Shown piece by piece: positions 40,740 through 52,802 of a stretch of DNA of 64,000 nt. The position numbers and the translations under genes are program-made. Below the pieces are notes generated by a model that had not been told where the DNA came from, searched no databases, and worked only from the letters and a program-made list of their open reading frames with translations. How positions within the stretch are numbered: position 1 is the stretch's first letter; the number at the start of each line of letters is the position of its first letter. The stretch is taken from contig JAUCBJ010000765.1 of assembly GCA_032718475.1 (NCBI GenBank), positions 1 to 64,000 on the forward strand. Reading direction: 5' to 3'. Origin of the DNA: Nemertoderma westbladi. Its lineage: Eukaryota; Xenacoelomorpha; Nemertodermatida; Nemertodermatidae.

Positions 40740-42614
40740 CAGTGCCGGATTAACCTTAAGGCATATAAGGCACGTGCCTTAGGGCCAGCCGAAAATACGG
40801 GCCATTTTTTCTCAGCGAGTCATTCTTGTGAGGAAAATATTTTTATCTGAAAGTCCACATTTTTTCTCACTAAAATTTATAGAAAACAGAGCAAGAAAGT
40901 GCATCTTTCGACTACTTTCTATCTCTAAATTTCTGATAGATAGTGCTGCAAAATTCTAGCTCAGTCGACCGACAGGTGCTGTGTTATTAGTTCGAGACCT
41001 GATGGCAGGGAAATAATAAAACATGGGCAGTAAAACTTTAAAGTGCTAATTATGAACAATGGAGAATTTAATTTTATTTATTTGTGGGGAATTATTTGTA
41101 GTTATGCTCTTAAACTTTCTGGAACAACCAAATAATGACGTGGTGACATACTGGAAATACTGTTCATAGTAAATGTATGGCGTGGAGATATGGTAGTGCG
41201 AAATTAATTTTTTTTACCGGAAACGAGTTTTATAAATATAGACCCTAATAGATAAAAAAAAGGATAAATTAGTTGTAGATAAAATAGTTGTTGATAAAAA
41301 AAAACGTGTCAGAAATAACTTCTTGTCACTACTGTAATTTAATTTAACCGAAATTCAGATGTTCTGCCCTCGTGTATTGAATTTTGCATTCGATGGCCTT
41401 TTAGGTGCAATTCCTGCAAAACCTAAAAGCATAATTAGGCAGCATAATTGAATTTGGTAAATTAAAATTAGTGACAAAAAGTACTTATTTCCGAGACTGT
41501 TCTCTATCGGAGAACATTTATTTCTCAGCAAGTCCAAATCTAGATCAAAAATATTATATATTTGCACAAAACCCACACTTTTGGTGTGTTATATTTCTCA
41601 GCAATTCCTGTAAAGATAAGTACCGTGCAAAAGCTACCCTACAGAAAATAAATAACACATTCCCACGATCCGATCAAAATTACTAAATACCTACAGGAGC
41701 CAGTCAGCCTTAAGGGGGCCAACTATAACCACCACAGAAATGACATTTTCGAAAATTTGCACAAATTTTTGTAGTTTGATAGATGGGCTTTCATAAGGTG
41801 ATATCGGTTTTCAACAATGAATTATTTTTTGACCTCAAAACTGCTCTTTTCAACAACATAATATATTGCTGATATTTATGATTCTCTGTATAAAACAACC
41901 TTTTTATCAGTTTGTCGATTTTTACTTTTTTTATCACTAAATCCCCTACTACTATTTTATTTTTTACTCAATTCCCATCAAACATATACCAAAATGTTCA
42001 GCAGCGTTAGGACTACTATCGTTGGTTTTGTAAAACATTGCCATTTGGATCTTCTAGAGCCGATTTTGTAACAATATTTTTTTTCACCTAATTTTGAAAA
42101 AACCGACCAGCTCAAAAAGTGCCATATTTTTCGAACAAACGGTTTATGAATCTACCTATACTCAGTTTTCATACTGTAGTATATAAAAGGTCACAGATCA
42201 TTGTGTTAAAGTTTCAGAATAGTAGCTTTATAAATAAAACAAATAGATTTTGGGTAATGCAGTTATGGTCCCATAAATATATTAAAAAATTAAAGCTTGA
42301 GAAATTCTACCAAAACCATTACACTTTTTATAGCAAAGGTTTTATAGGCATGATATGCCGTTTAGTAATGTTACAATTCTTGATGAAAACTATTTTTGCA
42401 AAGTAGGCCTATTATTAAAGTACTTAGTAGTTATTTGCACGCAGTCATCCAACAAAAATACTTTATATATTTCCTTCGTAACATTTTCACAATTTCAGTT
42501 GTTTTTAGCAGCTTTTTGTTTTGAAAGGGTTTGCGGAAAAATATCAATTTTCGGGCCATTTTTGGAAATTACTAAAATGTGCCTTAGGGCCACCAGAGGC
42601 TTAATCCGGCACTG
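40740..42614. mobile_element. Non-autonomous hAT-like element
   Basis: Terminal inverted repeats are CAGTGCCGGATTAA at the left and TTAATCCGGCACTG at the right. They are extended by a second shared block, GTGCCTTAGGGCC, just inside each end. The flanks carry a perfect 8-bp duplication, CCACCAAC, at 40732-40739 and 42615-42622. CAG...CTG ends and an 8-bp duplication are the hAT signature. The 1875 bp contain no transposase, so the copy depends on one supplied in trans. Confidence 0.85.
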
Positions 42615-42622
42615 CCACCAAC

Positions 42623-43648
42623 GAATCACTTTAAGGTTGAAGAATGAAGTTTTTCTTAATAATTGGTTCAAACGCCCATATGAATAATACCAGGTTTTCA
42701 CTTTTCGGACGAAATTTTATTGTAATTGTATATCTGAAGAATTTTAATTTTTTTAATTTCTCAATACAATATTAAGTATTATATACTATATAGCACCAAG
42801 GACAAGTTAACTAAAGGACTGGCACAGCCAGAGTCCAGGCCCGCTTGAGGGACCATTGATTACAGTAGTAACTGTAATCAACTATAGAGTTGTTTGTAGA
42901 ACTATAGAGTTGTCCTTGTATCGTATTTCTATCTTTTAAACACCTTTATCAAACGCGTGTAGCTAAAGAATGGAAGCGAAAATACAATTTCTGACTCACC
43001 CAGTAAGGAGGAGGGAGGTGAAACTATCCAACATGTTTCAAATTTCATACCTTTCATACCACACCTTCGCCTTCGCGGCTGAACTATTTCTTCCCAACCC
43101 AACCCCGACCATCCCTTTGTGGCCGAACCATTCCAAACCACCCCACCACCGAACCATATGCCATACGCGGGCGATGACTGACTAATTCAAGACATTTCTT
43201 AGTTCAGATCTTTAGTTTTAGATAATTTTTATTTGATTATTATAATGATAAATTCAAAGCGCAATATTTTGGCAAAATAATGATACTGGTATACTTTCGA
43301 CTAATTTACCTATATGGTACTGTGTACTGTGGTACTCAATGCAACAAAAATAATACAATAATTACTAAATTAAGTTTTTTAGTTAAAATGCCCCCCCCCC
43401 CCCCCCCCCCCCTCCCCTGGATACTCCCATGCTGTAAAACATTACATTCAATTGTACAAACCTTTCTTATCTGTACGTAAATCCTTTACTTAATTGATGA
43501 TTCCCTATGTAAAACCAAGACAATAGATTAGCCGTAACGCGACTTTTTGAGTAGACGTACCGCGACTTTCAAAGTCGCGTTACGGCTACTCAGAAAATTA
43601 GCCGTAACGCGACTTTCCGTGACGCGACATTAGCCGTACCGCCACTGC
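42623..43648. other. Spacer with poly-C run and CG-rich hairpin cluster
   Basis: A 22-nt C run occupies 43391-43412. At 43527-43640 the phrase ATTAGCCGTAACGCGACTT occurs twice, 70 bp apart, around an inverted copy that makes the near-perfect palindrome CGCGACTTTCAAAGTCGCG. No gene is seen. Confidence 0.5.
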
Positions 43649-44302
43649 GCCAATCATTGTGTTAAAGTTTCAGAATAGTAACTTTATAAATAAAATAAAT
43701 ACTGTAGATTTGTGATAAGGGTCCCATTAATATATTAAAAATTAAAGCTTGAGAAATTCTACCAAAACCATTACACTTTTTATAGCAAAGGTTTTATAGG
43801 CATAGCATAATATGCCGTTTAGTAATTATTATTATTCATTTATTCCAGACATACTATGTCCATAGTAAAAATAGGTAATTAATAAATTATACATACACAA
43901 TACACGGTAACAGCACAAAACCATAAAATTATTAAGATAAGTATGTAATGTAGGCCTACCTTACTTGTATAGTATTTCCGACAATAAGTAAGTATAATAT
44001 TGTATAATTATTTAAATTCACAAAAGTATTCGACAAAAGTAATGTTACAATTCTTGATGAAAACTATTTTTGCAAAGTACTTATTATTAAAGTAGGCCTA
44101 CTTAGTACTAATTTCAGTATTTGCACGCAGTCATCCAACAAAAATACTTTATACTTCCTTAGCAACATTTTCACAATTTCAGTTGTTTGTAGCAGCGTTT
44201 TCTTTTGAAAGGGTTTGCGGAAAAATATCGATTTTCGAACAATTTTAGAAAATTACTAAAATGTGCCTTATGGCCACCCACCATTGGCTTAATCCGGCAC
44301 TG
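43649..44302. mobile_element. Partial second copy of the hAT-like element with a retro-insert
   Basis: The sequence matches 42198-42614 of the full copy, including TTTGCGGAAAAATATC and the terminus TTAATCCGGCACTG... read here as CTTAATCCGGCACTG at 44288-44302. The 5' half is missing. It is interrupted at about 43824-44036 by about 215 bp that begins with (ATT)n and carries CATTTATTCCAGACATACTATGTCC. This looks like the tail end of a minus-strand non-LTR element, flanked by AGTAAT. Confidence 0.6.
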
Positions 44303-45229
44303 ATTTTTAATTCATTTTGTCGATAGGCCTATCGCATCAAGGCACTAATGTTGACTTGTGCCGGACTTCACATTTTCTGCAATATCTCAAAAACTATTCG
44401 CTCTATGCTTGTTTTGATGGTGTCTACACCAGTCAGCCAGTACACCAACTAAATCGTTCATTGCAGTTCTAATCAGCATAATATCAATGCAGTAGGAAAA
44501 CTAGAAGTTGATCATCACAAAAATTGGGAATATGACTCACTTGCGCCAAATGGCCTGATGGCGGGAACTGGCCATGTGCTTAGTGTGAGTGTGGGTGGAC
44601 CCTCCAGACATTGTTCAATTTTCATAAAATCTGGCATGGAACACTGTTTTGGAGAGTGTAACAAAATAAAGACATGAAGAAACTGTAGACCTACCATTTA
44701 TTGGGGGAAAAATCACATTCACCTGAATGGGGTCAAAAACGACCCCAGGTGGTGGAAGTGGCACTTTTACCACTGTTGACTGTGTACATAGGCTGATAGG
44801 TCAGTAGGTGGGTTAAAAAACCTAAAAAAAACCTGTGCTAAAAAACCTAACAGTCAGACAGTACTTTGCCAGCCATGGTTCTGTCGTCTCGTAGTTACCT
44901 TCTTTTTTTTGTCTGTATTGCAGTATTGTCTGATTGTGTATTTACAGTATTACCGACCGGTACTGCATACTGCGTAGGCCTACTGCTGTACTGTCTGACT
45001 GTATTACAGTATTCAGGTATTACAGTATTAGCAATTCGTACGGTAGGGTCAGAGGGTAGGGTACCACTACTGCACTAGGCAGCTAGGTCTGTTCTGTAGG
45101 TAGGCGTAGGGCCTAGCCTATTGAATATTTATTGCAAACATTACAGCATTAGGCAGTTAGCAGGTTAGGCCTACCTACACCAAAAAAATTGCTGAATTGT
45201 ACCGTGAAATTAGCTTCCCCTACTGAATT
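44303..45229. other. Upstream region of the SLC44-like gene
   Basis: No ORF or transposon is recognised. TAGGCCTA and TACCGGTA words are frequent between 44980 and 45180. The promoter must lie here if the gene is expressed, but I see no convincing TATA box. The start context is GAATTATGG. Confidence 0.4.
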
Positions 45230-47176
45230 ATGGGTTGTTGTGCAAGTCTATCTGACGATTCTAATGGCGATTCGCCTATCCGTCGAAGCGGGAGCAGCCG
45301 GGGTACGAGTTTAAAGCGAACCGCTTCCCGACGTAGTGAATCAGTTAAACTCGGTTGGATCCCCGTCGTTAAGCGCAGCTGCACCGACGTAATCGCCCTA
45401 GTTATATACATTCTCTTCGGGATTGGCATTCTCGCAATCACCTGCTACAGCTTCTGGTACGGTGACGCTTGGCGTCTCGCCTACGGTTACGATTCCTGGG
45501 GCAACGTCTGTGGTCGAACCAACAAACCAATCCCATTCGTAGAGCTCAGCGGTAGGGACATGACCAATTACAAGTACGTATTTTTTCTCAACACAGATAA
45601 CCCACTAAATTCCAAGGAGATCTGCGTTAGCAAATGCCCCACTGTTAATATTTCATCGTACGATGAGATGGAACAGTACGAGAAGAACGGTGGGGATAAC
45701 CTCTGCCGTTACGATAAATCCGCAGCCGATGCTAAAACCAACGGGGGAATTTGCGCGAAGATCCCTGTTCGTCCTACCCTGATGTTAATGAACCGATGCT
45801 TCCCTAAGTTCACTGATTTTATCTCCATTAGCAACGCCTCCGATGTGTTTCATCGTATTTTTAACACCCTCGCCACTCACCATTGGATAATATTCTCCCT
45901 GATGGGTATCGGGCTATTGCTGTCTCTCGTTATGGTATTCATTATTCGCTATCTCGCGTCCGTTATCATCTTCCTCGTTATGATTCTCGCGGGCGTTGCC
46001 AGCATTGGGGCCACCGCCGCTCTGTGGTACGCTTATTCGGTGTACAACCGGAAACTTGTAGACCTTCGTGCAGAAACAAACAGCAGTTATACAACCGCAT
46101 TCCTAGTGTTCGCCATCCTAGCGACTATATTTACCGTGGTTCTTCTCTTAGTAATGTTAGCGTCATGTAAACGAGTTAGATTCCTTAACGCTTTGTTCAC
46201 CGAGGCTGGAATTTGTTTGTCCCACATGCCATTCCTCGTGTTCCAACCAGTGTGGACCGCGATCTGTCTGATAGTTTATTTAGCCTTCTGGGTTATGGTT
46301 ATGCTGTACTTGGCTACTTCATCCAGGGCCACCTACGATGTGAACACAGATTCCGTGCATTACAACAGCTCGAAGTCCGTTCGCTACCTCTGGTGGTACA
46401 TGATATTCGGTCTTATCTGGGTCAGCGAATTCATTCTTGCATGTCAGAATATGGTGATAGCCGGCGCGGTAAATGTTTATTATTTTACAAGGAAGAAGCG
46501 ATCAATTTCCAATCCGATACTTAAATCGATAAGTCGATTACTCTTCTTCCATCTGGGCTCGGTCGCTTTGGGTTCGCTTATCATTACGCTGGTTAAAATC
46601 CCGCGATTGGTTCTCATGTGGATCAACGCGAAGCTTGAAGGGAAAGAAAGTTGCCCTGCTAAGTTCGTATTGAAGTGCCTCATATGTTGTCTGTATTGCC
46701 TAGAGAATTGTCTCAAGTACATAGCGAGTAACGCCTACGCTATTATCGCCATCGACGGTGTCAACTTCTTTCCGGCTTGTCAGCGCGCCTTCGAGATCAT
46801 CGTAGACAACGCGTTTCGCGTCGCTACGATTAATTGTGTTGGCGATTTTGTTCTGTTTTTAGCGAAATTAATTGTAACCGGTGTTGTCGGAATGGTTGGT
46901 GTGTTGTGGTTCTCTTACTACAGTGAACACCCTGCAGTAGTTCCGGTTGTCCTGTCGTGTGTATTCGCTTTCTTTATCGCGCATTGCTTTATCTCCCTTT
47001 ACGAAACCGTTATAGATACTCTGCTCATTTGCTTCTGCGAGGATTGTAACACGAACGACGGGTCGCCTTCCAGTCAGTATTTTATGTCGAATCGTCTCAA
47101 AGATTTCGTCGACCGAGTCAATAATAAGGCGATTCCGATCGAAGGACAGGCCGCAGTCGGTGCGACAACGGTTTAA
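45230..47176 (+). CDS. SLC44A1: Choline transporter-like protein, SLC44A1/CTL1 type
   Basis: This is an uninterrupted 648-residue frame. The N terminus MGCCASLS matches the family's MGCCSS start, a likely lipid-modified membrane anchor, which fixes the ATG. TM1 lies at about 53-76. A large extracellular loop with conserved Cys and GYDSWGNVCGR and KYVFFLN follows. Then come a run of hydrophobic helices and the hallmark blocks WWYMIFGLIWVSEFILACQ, AGAVNVYYFTR, LGSLIITLVKIPR, NAYAIIAIDG and NDGSPSSQYFM. Length and order fit whole-length CTL1 (about 650 residues, some ten membrane helices). CTL1 carries choline across plasma and mitochondrial membranes for phospholipid synthesis. The absence of introns is odd, since vertebrate CTL1 genes are multi-exon. 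It may be an intact retrocopy or a lineage intron loss. Base composition is higher in GC than the surrounding DNA. Confidence 0.92.
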   Translation: MGCCASLSDDSNGDSPIRRSGSSRGTSLKRTASRRSESVKLGWIPVVKRSCTDVIALVIYILFGIGILAITCYSFWYGDAWRLAYGYDSWGNVCGRTNKPIPFVELSGRDMTNYKYVFFLNTDNPLNSKEICVSKCPTVNISSYDEMEQYEKNGGDNLCRYDKSAADAKTNGGICAKIPVRPTLMLMNRCFPKFTDFISISNASDVFHRIFNTLATHHWIIFSLMGIGLLLSLVMVFIIRYLASVIIFLVMILAGVASIGATAALWYAYSVYNRKLVDLRAETNSSYTTAFLVFAILATIFTVVLLLVMLASCKRVRFLNALFTEAGICLSHMPFLVFQPVWTAICLIVYLAFWVMVMLYLATSSRATYDVNTDSVHYNSSKSVRYLWWYMIFGLIWVSEFILACQNMVIAGAVNVYYFTRKKRSISNPILKSISRLLFFHLGSVALGSLIITLVKIPRLVLMWINAKLEGKESCPAKFVLKCLICCLYCLENCLKYIASNAYAIIAIDGVNFFPACQRAFEIIVDNAFRVATINCVGDFVLFLAKLIVTGVVGMVGVLWFSYYSEHPAVVPVVLSCVFAFFIAHCFISLYETVIDTLLICFCEDCNTNDGSPSSQYFMSNRLKDFVDRVNNKAIPIEGQAAVGATTV

Positions 47177-48170
47177 ACTTGTCGGCTCTTTCGCAACGCT
47201 GCAAAAAGCTTTTTTACTGGTGGCATTCTGCGTGATGCTTTATGCGAACATTAGCTAAATGGAAAATATTTTGCGCCAAAATGATTCTTTATTATCAACG
47301 TTATACTATTCGCAGACTTCACTCGTAAATGTATTAATTGACATGTAATTCCTGTATGTGATTGGCCAACCATAATTATTTTAGAAATTGGAACATGCTA
47401 CAAAGCCAATATAGCAATAGTGCCATCTAAATCCGATTGTTTTAAATTAGGCAGCAGATTATTTTTGGGCATAAAACAGCGAGTTTTCTTTTGTAACGTA
47501 TTAAATTGATTTTTATGGCATATATGTTTGTATTATGAGAATTATTTATATATTCAATTGCATTTTTCAAAATTTGCTCCAAACATTTCTGATTTCGCAT
47601 TAGTGAAGCAATTATATACATAATGCTGGTTTTTTAAATTTATGCGGATTCTGTTTTTTGTAATAGGATGCTTCTTTGCTCTATTCCTGTCTAAACTCAC
47701 ACATTTATTTCCTTTTTGGTATGTAAAATCCCGATATATATTATGAGATAATTCCAACGTTGTGCGCACTATTCTTATTATTCTTAAAAACGGTTTCAAA
47801 CTATTTATACAGTAACTGAAATCTGAACTCACAGAAAAACTGATCGGTCCGGCGACCTCAGCTGCCTTTTGTTACAAAATACAAATTATATAAAGTTTGT
47901 ACCAATATATAATAATGTATTACACAACACACATTGGTATTATATAATAATTATTACAGTATTTATTATTGTATCTTATATAATATTGAGCAATATAATT
48001 TTATATAAAGAAATATTTAATTAAAAATTGTAAATTATTTGTTAAAGTAAAATTATTATTAATGATCTTATTTATTTTGTAACATTACCATCATATACAA
48101 ATCATGTCGGCGAAATTGATCATCAAATACTATAATATCCTTAAACTCTATGTAAAGTAAATAAAGATCC
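47177..48170 (+). other. Probable 3' untranslated region of the SLC44-like gene
   Basis: This AT-rich non-coding tail has no ORF above noise. The first clear AATAAA in the sense direction is at 48159-48164 (GTAAATAAAG), a candidate polyadenylation signal about 1 kb past the stop. No poly-A tract or target duplication was found that would prove retroposition. Confidence 0.35.
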
Positions 48171-50380
48171 TCCAATGATTTACCTGTTTATATTTACATA
48201 GTATATATATATGACTGTGTCTGCTAACTGGCTAACTGCTACCACATGAATATATATGCATTTAACACGACTTACTTTCTATAAAACGATTAGGATATTT
48301 TATAAGAATAATAACAGGGATTTGGATGCGCACAATGTAGCTAATTCGAACCAAACCGGCATTTATTATAATAACCATTTTTAAGTTAGGAAGAATTTGA
48401 CCTCTGCAATTTTTTGCAGAATTTTATAAAAATATTTATATTCCGAACAGAATGAGCCCAAAATTAACTCTGCACGTTGAAAACTCATGAGTTATGGCCG
48501 AAATTAAGCTGCAGTATAATTATAAACATGTATTTTATTTCTACTTTTTTTAATTACTATCTATACATTTACGCGTGGGGTCGAAGATACTACGCTTTTC
48601 TATTATTCGAAGTGGCATTTATTATAATACCATGATATCTATAGCTGCGTTTTAATTAATCCGTTTGTCGTTGGTTTATCTATTATTTCGTATGATGCAG
48701 ATGCTTTATAAAATTATATTCGTTATTCGCTGGTGTATTTGTAGTAACACGCAACAATGATGGACAATACGATCTTATCAGTAAACGGTGGCTTTCATTA
48801 ATGACGTCATGATTACGTAAAGAGTTTCACATTGTTAAATCGTTATAGTCAAAATTTAGTTATATATAATTGAAACGTGATTAGTTTATAGTTCTAGAAT
48901 AATTTAACGCATTTTTGTGACAGATTAATAATTGTGCTGCTAATTCTACCCCGTTTACATGTGGGATGGTTAGGTGGTATTTTAATATATATTTATTATA
49001 GAAACTTTTTATTGTATTTGTATTGCATTTTAATTTTAAAGCGCGATCTGATGGAGTCAGTGCCTTGGACTTACACTTACATCATGGTACCGGTACAAAT
49101 GTATTATTATTGATGTATTTACAAGTTTGTGTACTTATAACTCATGGTATATGCCTGCATGTAGTCTACCTTGGATTGTGAATTAATTATTTATTATATT
49201 ATAATACTTATATGTGTGTCATTTATAATGGAAATACCAAGTCAATATTTTAACTGTAATTCATGGTGTATAGCAATTTAATATTTTAATCGGTGCCAAT
49301 TTATTGTTCCTTTTGTATAGCCGGGTCAAAATCACTAAAAGTGGCCAACTAAAACATTAGACACACCGTAACCGTACAAGGTTGCGTTTTGCAACGCTAC
49401 CTTGTCTTGTATTAATTTTATAGAATATCTGCGCCGCGAATTAGAAAAAACATAGATTTTTTAGTACACATTTTTCAGTACACTCAATGTATACTGAGTT
49501 AAAGGCATAACTATGATGTACAGGTCAAATCATAGAAACCAGGTTACAATATGAAAGAACAGGCTATCCCATGTTCGCTGACCAAATTTTAGCCAATGAC
49601 ATGTGAGTATATTCATATAGTGGTCGTTTGAAGTTATAAAGGCGGGGTGGGGTATTTCGCTTGCTGTGTCCCCTCCCTCTAAAGTCTTATTGGTTCGTTT
49701 TGAAAATGAAATTTCGCGGGCTTTTCAACCTAAACATTATAAAATAAAATATGGAGAAAGTTTATTGAAATAAGAGATAAAAAAAAACAAGCAGGAAATG
49801 TCCCCCCCCCCCCCCCCCCTGTAATGCCCCCCCCCCCCCTGTAATGCCCAACCCCCCCCCCCCCCCCCCCCCCCCCCATTACAGACTCTATACTGTCCTA
49901 GGACATGTAGCCCCTGTAATGTACTGTGGTACCACATTTTTTTATAATGTGGTACGGAAAATGGGTATAATTAATACATTACGTTACAGAGTAGAAACCC
50001 TACGAAAAGTGGTGAAATTTTAGCTCTATTGCATCCCTAGATCCGTCCCCTCCAAAGTATACGACATTTTAATCTAAACTACAGTCTATCACTTCAGTTG
50101 TTATAATCGCTAATTCTTTATCGCAGAGGTTTCATATTGCGAGTTCACACGCAATATGCAAGTCTCTTCTATGCATGCAATAATATTTTGTTTTGTTTGT
50201 GAGATTGTTATTAATGCAATGCTTATAAGTTGTAAATTGTTTGGCCCAATCGTGTCGTTAATTTCTGCTCGATGTTATGTAGTTGACTTGTTGCCCGTTG
50301 TTGTATTTATCGTATTGTTGAACCGATGGTGATTTTCCTTATATTTTTTATTTTTTATAAAAAGTAAAACTCCTTGCTGT
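48171..50380. other. AT-rich intergenic DNA with poly-C runs
   Basis: I recognise nothing coding. Three C runs lie close together at 49802-49819, 49827-49839 and 49852-49877, the first two joined by CTGTAATGC. Confidence 0.4.
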
Positions 50381-50482
50381 GGCCTTATACACAATAATTC
50401 TCACTACAATTTGCATCCCATACCCCAACATTATCCCATGAGTTTATATTCTCCTTGAGTTTCTCATCCCTTTGAATTTCCC

Positions 50483-50680
50483 ATCCTTTGGAAGTTATCA
50501 TCCTATCTGAGTTTCCGATCCCCTTGAGTTTCTCATTTGAGTTTCTCATCACATTTGAGTTTCCGATCCCCTTGAGTTTCTCATTTGAGTTTCTCATCAC
50601 ATTTGAGTTTCCGATCCCCTTGAGTTTCTCATTTGAGTTTCTCATCACATTTGAGTTCCGATCCCCTTCAATATCTCATT
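50483..50680. repeat. 48-bp minisatellite
   Basis: GTTTCCGATC recurs at 50511, 50559 and 50607, with a partial copy at 50655, an exact 48-bp period. Each unit consists of three GAGTTTCTCAT-like sub-phrases. GAGTTTCTC words extend in weaker form from 50455 to 50750. The ORFs crossing it on both strands are by-products of the repeat. Confidence 0.85.
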
Positions 50681-52802
50681 CCATTAGGTTTCTAATCTCA
50701 TTGAGTTTCTCTTTTCTTTGGGTTTCTTATCCCCTTGGATTATTGAGTTTCTCAAATAACTTTTAATTTTATAAAAATATGTTCGAGGTATTTCTTGTTT
50801 GATTTTGTATCATTATTATGCATTTAATTTTATTCGGGTTTGATTAATAATGGTCGATGTTGATTGATTTGTTTCTTTGTTTGTAACTAATTTGTAGTAA
50901 GTAAACTGCTTTTTTCGCATTTATTTGTATTTTTGGCTGAAACAGATAGTTTGAAGCTTTTTGGCGCTCTAAGGAACTATTTTTTTTATTTGCTCCTATC
51001 AATTTGGTTTATCTATTAATATAAGTATCTATGTTGATATTTTTCCCAATCATGATAACTATTCTTTACATTTTTTAATGATTTGAATTTCTAGTGTTAA
51101 TTTTGATATTTTAATGATGTGTTACATAATTCGATGTAGAGCTGTAGCATATGTTTTACTTTGTTTGATTTTTTCAGTGCCAGCACATATAATGTTATTA
51201 CGAATATATGCTGAAATATTTATTACTTAAAAACAATTTAGCTACTGAGATCAATATATAGCAGATATGACATTAAATTATGCACCGTTGATGTGAAATA
51301 ATAAATTATGTTTACAAATATATATATATCAATAATATATACGTTGTATACAATCGGTAAAAAATATTTATTTTCTTTATTTCCACAAATATATGGAAGG
51401 GAAGCTGTGAAAGAAATGCAACTTATTTGATAAAAATGGCAGACGTTCTTCTACCGTAAAACTGAGACTCACTAGTATTGCTGTACACCTGCTATGTATT
51501 ATCAATTCTGCTGTTCTTGGAAATCCCTCGTACAGATAGTAAACTACTGGTAGGCACTTTGTTCAGTATTTCGTCTTTCTATATAGCGCAAAAGAGAATG
51601 AAACTTTAACCATTTGTCATGTCAATTAATTACATCGCTTATAAAGTCTTACGAGAAAACATAACGAAAAGGCTAATGTAATTTATCGGGATGGGCTTGC
51701 CATCTCTCGTATGGGTGTGACGAAAAAGTAACTTTTCCGTCATGACCCTTGGATGTATTCCCATGTAATAAATAGTTCCATTGATATACCCGAAATTTGG
51801 AGTTGTCTACTGGGTAGTATTCCGATATTTTTTCCTGAATAATTATGAGTTATTTTATTGACTCAACTATGCTAGTACAGTTTACAGTAGTGTCATAATC
51901 TTGTGAACTTTGCTATTTAAACCTGTTACCTTAACAACCTTTCGCCGTGCTTACTATGTACTCTCTGATGAATCTGTTTTTACAATGAATGACAGTTTGC
52001 GTTGTTATATGTGTTTAGCTTAATGTTATCTTGATTCAATCACTCAGATATTTGTTATCTGGGATGCCAGCGCCCATGCTATGTATTTCCATTAAGACCG
52101 TATATGGTCAAAGTCAAAATAAATGTTACATAAGCGAAACTTTTAAGTGAAATTTTAAATTTGACAAAATATAGGAACATTATATGCCATTCGAAAGATC
52201 TTGGCGAACTGAATTCGAATCTGGCAATGAAACATAAGACCATATAGGTAATAATATAAATTATAACATAACACTAAGTCCATATTGTCCAAAAACTGAT
52301 TTATGTAATTCACATCTACAGTTTTTATGGTATTACATGAAACACAGTTAGTACTCACAGACTACATTTAATGTAGACCATGAGCCATTATTTCTACAGA
52401 GTTTGTAGGTGGTTGCTCATGGTATTCATTAAATGTATATTTTTGTGAAGGATTTGTGTAGACCATGAACTAAATTGATTCAAAACAGCAGCAGTATATA
52501 TTAGATTAAAAATAAATTACTCAGTATTCATTTCGGAGCTCATTCTGAAGCATTATATTAGGTAAATACAAATTCAATTCATTAATTAATTTTAAACACA
52601 TTCATTAATGAATTATTACTGTATTTCCTAGGTTATTTTCACTTGGTTAAGTTCTTTAGTTTCTCATTCTAGTTATTAGGGCCTACTACCGGTACTTAAA
52701 TAGGTGTTTATTCGCATTTCGAAACCTAAAAATTTTTTATCGAAGACACTAACCTTCATAGGAAACTTATTACAAAATAGACCATTAATGCAGAAACGGC
52801 AG
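50681..52802. other. AT-rich intergenic DNA
   Basis: No gene or transposon is recognised. An imperfect inverted repeat lies at 52362-52438 (TACATTTAATG...CATGAGC against GCTCATGG...CATTAAATGTA), able to form a hairpin. Confidence 0.4.

Noticed and set aside
42119-42687. Two open frames of about 100 codons in the hAT-like element
   Set aside because: They show AT-driven composition and no transposase motif, and the second crosses the element end.
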